Source: Kiritimatiellia bacterium
GTDB taxonomy: Bacteria > Verrucomicrobiota > Kiritimatiellia > RFP12 > UBA1067
Assembly: GCA_017999015.1 (NCBI GenBank)
Contig: JAGOBZ010000183.1
Location: forward strand, 1-6,724
Direction of reading: 5' to 3'
DNA length: 6,724 nucleotides
A model generated the notes under the pieces. It was not told the origin of the DNA. It saw nothing but the letters and a program-made list of their open reading frames with translations, and did not search any database. Shown here in pieces: positions 6,527 through 6,724 of this stretch. How positions within the stretch are numbered: position 1 is the first letter of the stretch; each line of letters starts with the position of its first letter. Made by a program: the position numbers and the translations under genes.

Positions 6527-6530
6527 TCCT
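6527..6530 (-). promoter_or_regulatory. Ribosome binding site of the DUF1080 gene
   Basis: On the minus strand the sequence reads AAAGGATTCCC directly before the ATG at 6521. AGGA is separated from the start by 5 bases, which supports this start together with the signal peptide that follows it. Confidence 0.65.
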
Positions 6531-6571
6531 TTGTGAGGGGTGGTTTTGGGAAAGAGGGCGAGTGACGGCGC

Positions 6572-6724
6572 TTACAGGGCTTCCTTGACGGCGGCCACCA
6601 AGGCGTCCGCCTGCGTGAGGCCGGTGAAGGACTTGACGGTCTTGCCGTCTTTCAAGACCACGAGCGTGGGAATGCTGCGGATGCCGAACGTCTGGGCGGT
6701 GGCCTTCGCGTTGTCGACGTTCAC
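6572..6724 (-). CDS. trxA: Thioredoxin, C-terminal 50 residues (gene runs off the window edge)
   Basis: Translating the minus strand from the window edge gives 50 residues ending at a TAA at 6572-6574. They begin VNVDNAKATAQTFGIRSIPT and continue LVVLKDGKTVKSFTGL. This matches the end of thioredoxin: the VNVD strand, the FGIRSIPT segment holding the cis-proline next to the active site, the LVVLKDGK beta-hairpin, the conserved glycine before the last helix, and an Ala/Val-rich final helix. The CGPC active site would lie outside the window, so redox activity cannot be confirmed. The distance from the cis-proline to the C-terminus fits a stand-alone thioredoxin; a longer fusion at the missing N-terminus cannot be excluded. 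It is the upstream neighbour of the DUF1080 gene, with 50 bases between them. The symbol is given for the family; a paralogue is possible. Confidence 0.85.
   Translation of the reverse strand: MNVDNAKATAQTFGIRSIPTLVVLKDGKTVKSFTGLTQADALVAAVKEAL

Overview
The window is GC-rich bacterial DNA with strong G/C preference at third codon positions. It holds four complete protein genes and one partial gene, in two convergent blocks. Three of the four complete genes begin with a Sec-type signal peptide. Two of them belong to families, secreted Gfo/Idh/MocA oxidoreductases and DUF1080 (3-keto-disaccharide hydrolase-like) proteins, that are heavily expanded in the PVC superphylum (Planctomycetes, Verrucomicrobia, Lentisphaerae, Kiritimatiellae). 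A PVC-type glycan degrader, perhaps kiritimatiellal or verrucomicrobial, is the best guess, but there is no rRNA or other marker to prove it.

Plus-strand block (124-4680). The first gene encodes a very large exported protein of 1128 residues. It appears to have a carbohydrate-binding-like N-terminal beta domain, a second beta-rich region, an aromatic-rich helical core that looks like an (alpha/alpha) toroid, and C-terminal beta domains. This is the overall plan of many polysaccharide lyases and glycoside hydrolases, but I cannot assign it to a named family. A short gap containing a small inverted repeat separates it from a cytoplasmic protein of about 370-376 residues. That protein has an N-terminal nucleotidyltransferase-like motif, of the kind seen in proteins of surface-polysaccharide loci, and a C-terminal motif reminiscent of nucleoside-diphosphate kinase. 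The two genes could be co-transcribed.

Minus-strand block (6724 down to 4690). In transcription order it reads: the C-terminal 50 residues of a thioredoxin, a secreted DUF1080 protein 50 bases downstream, a 101-base gap with a good 9-bp hairpin that looks like a terminator, and an exported Gfo/Idh/MocA-family protein with a modified nucleotide-binding loop. The last gene meets the plus-strand block tail to tail with 9 bases between stop codons.

Taken together, the exported proteins suggest breakdown or modification of glycans outside the cytoplasm: a large candidate glycan-active enzyme, a 3-keto-glycoside-hydrolase-like protein and a sugar-oxidoreductase-like protein. No RNA genes, CRISPR arrays, insertion sequences or prophage features were seen. 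The most interesting items are the unassigned large exported protein, the NDK-like motif in the nucleotidyltransferase-like protein, and the exported oxidoreductase that lacks both a Tat motif and the classic dinucleotide-binding glycines.
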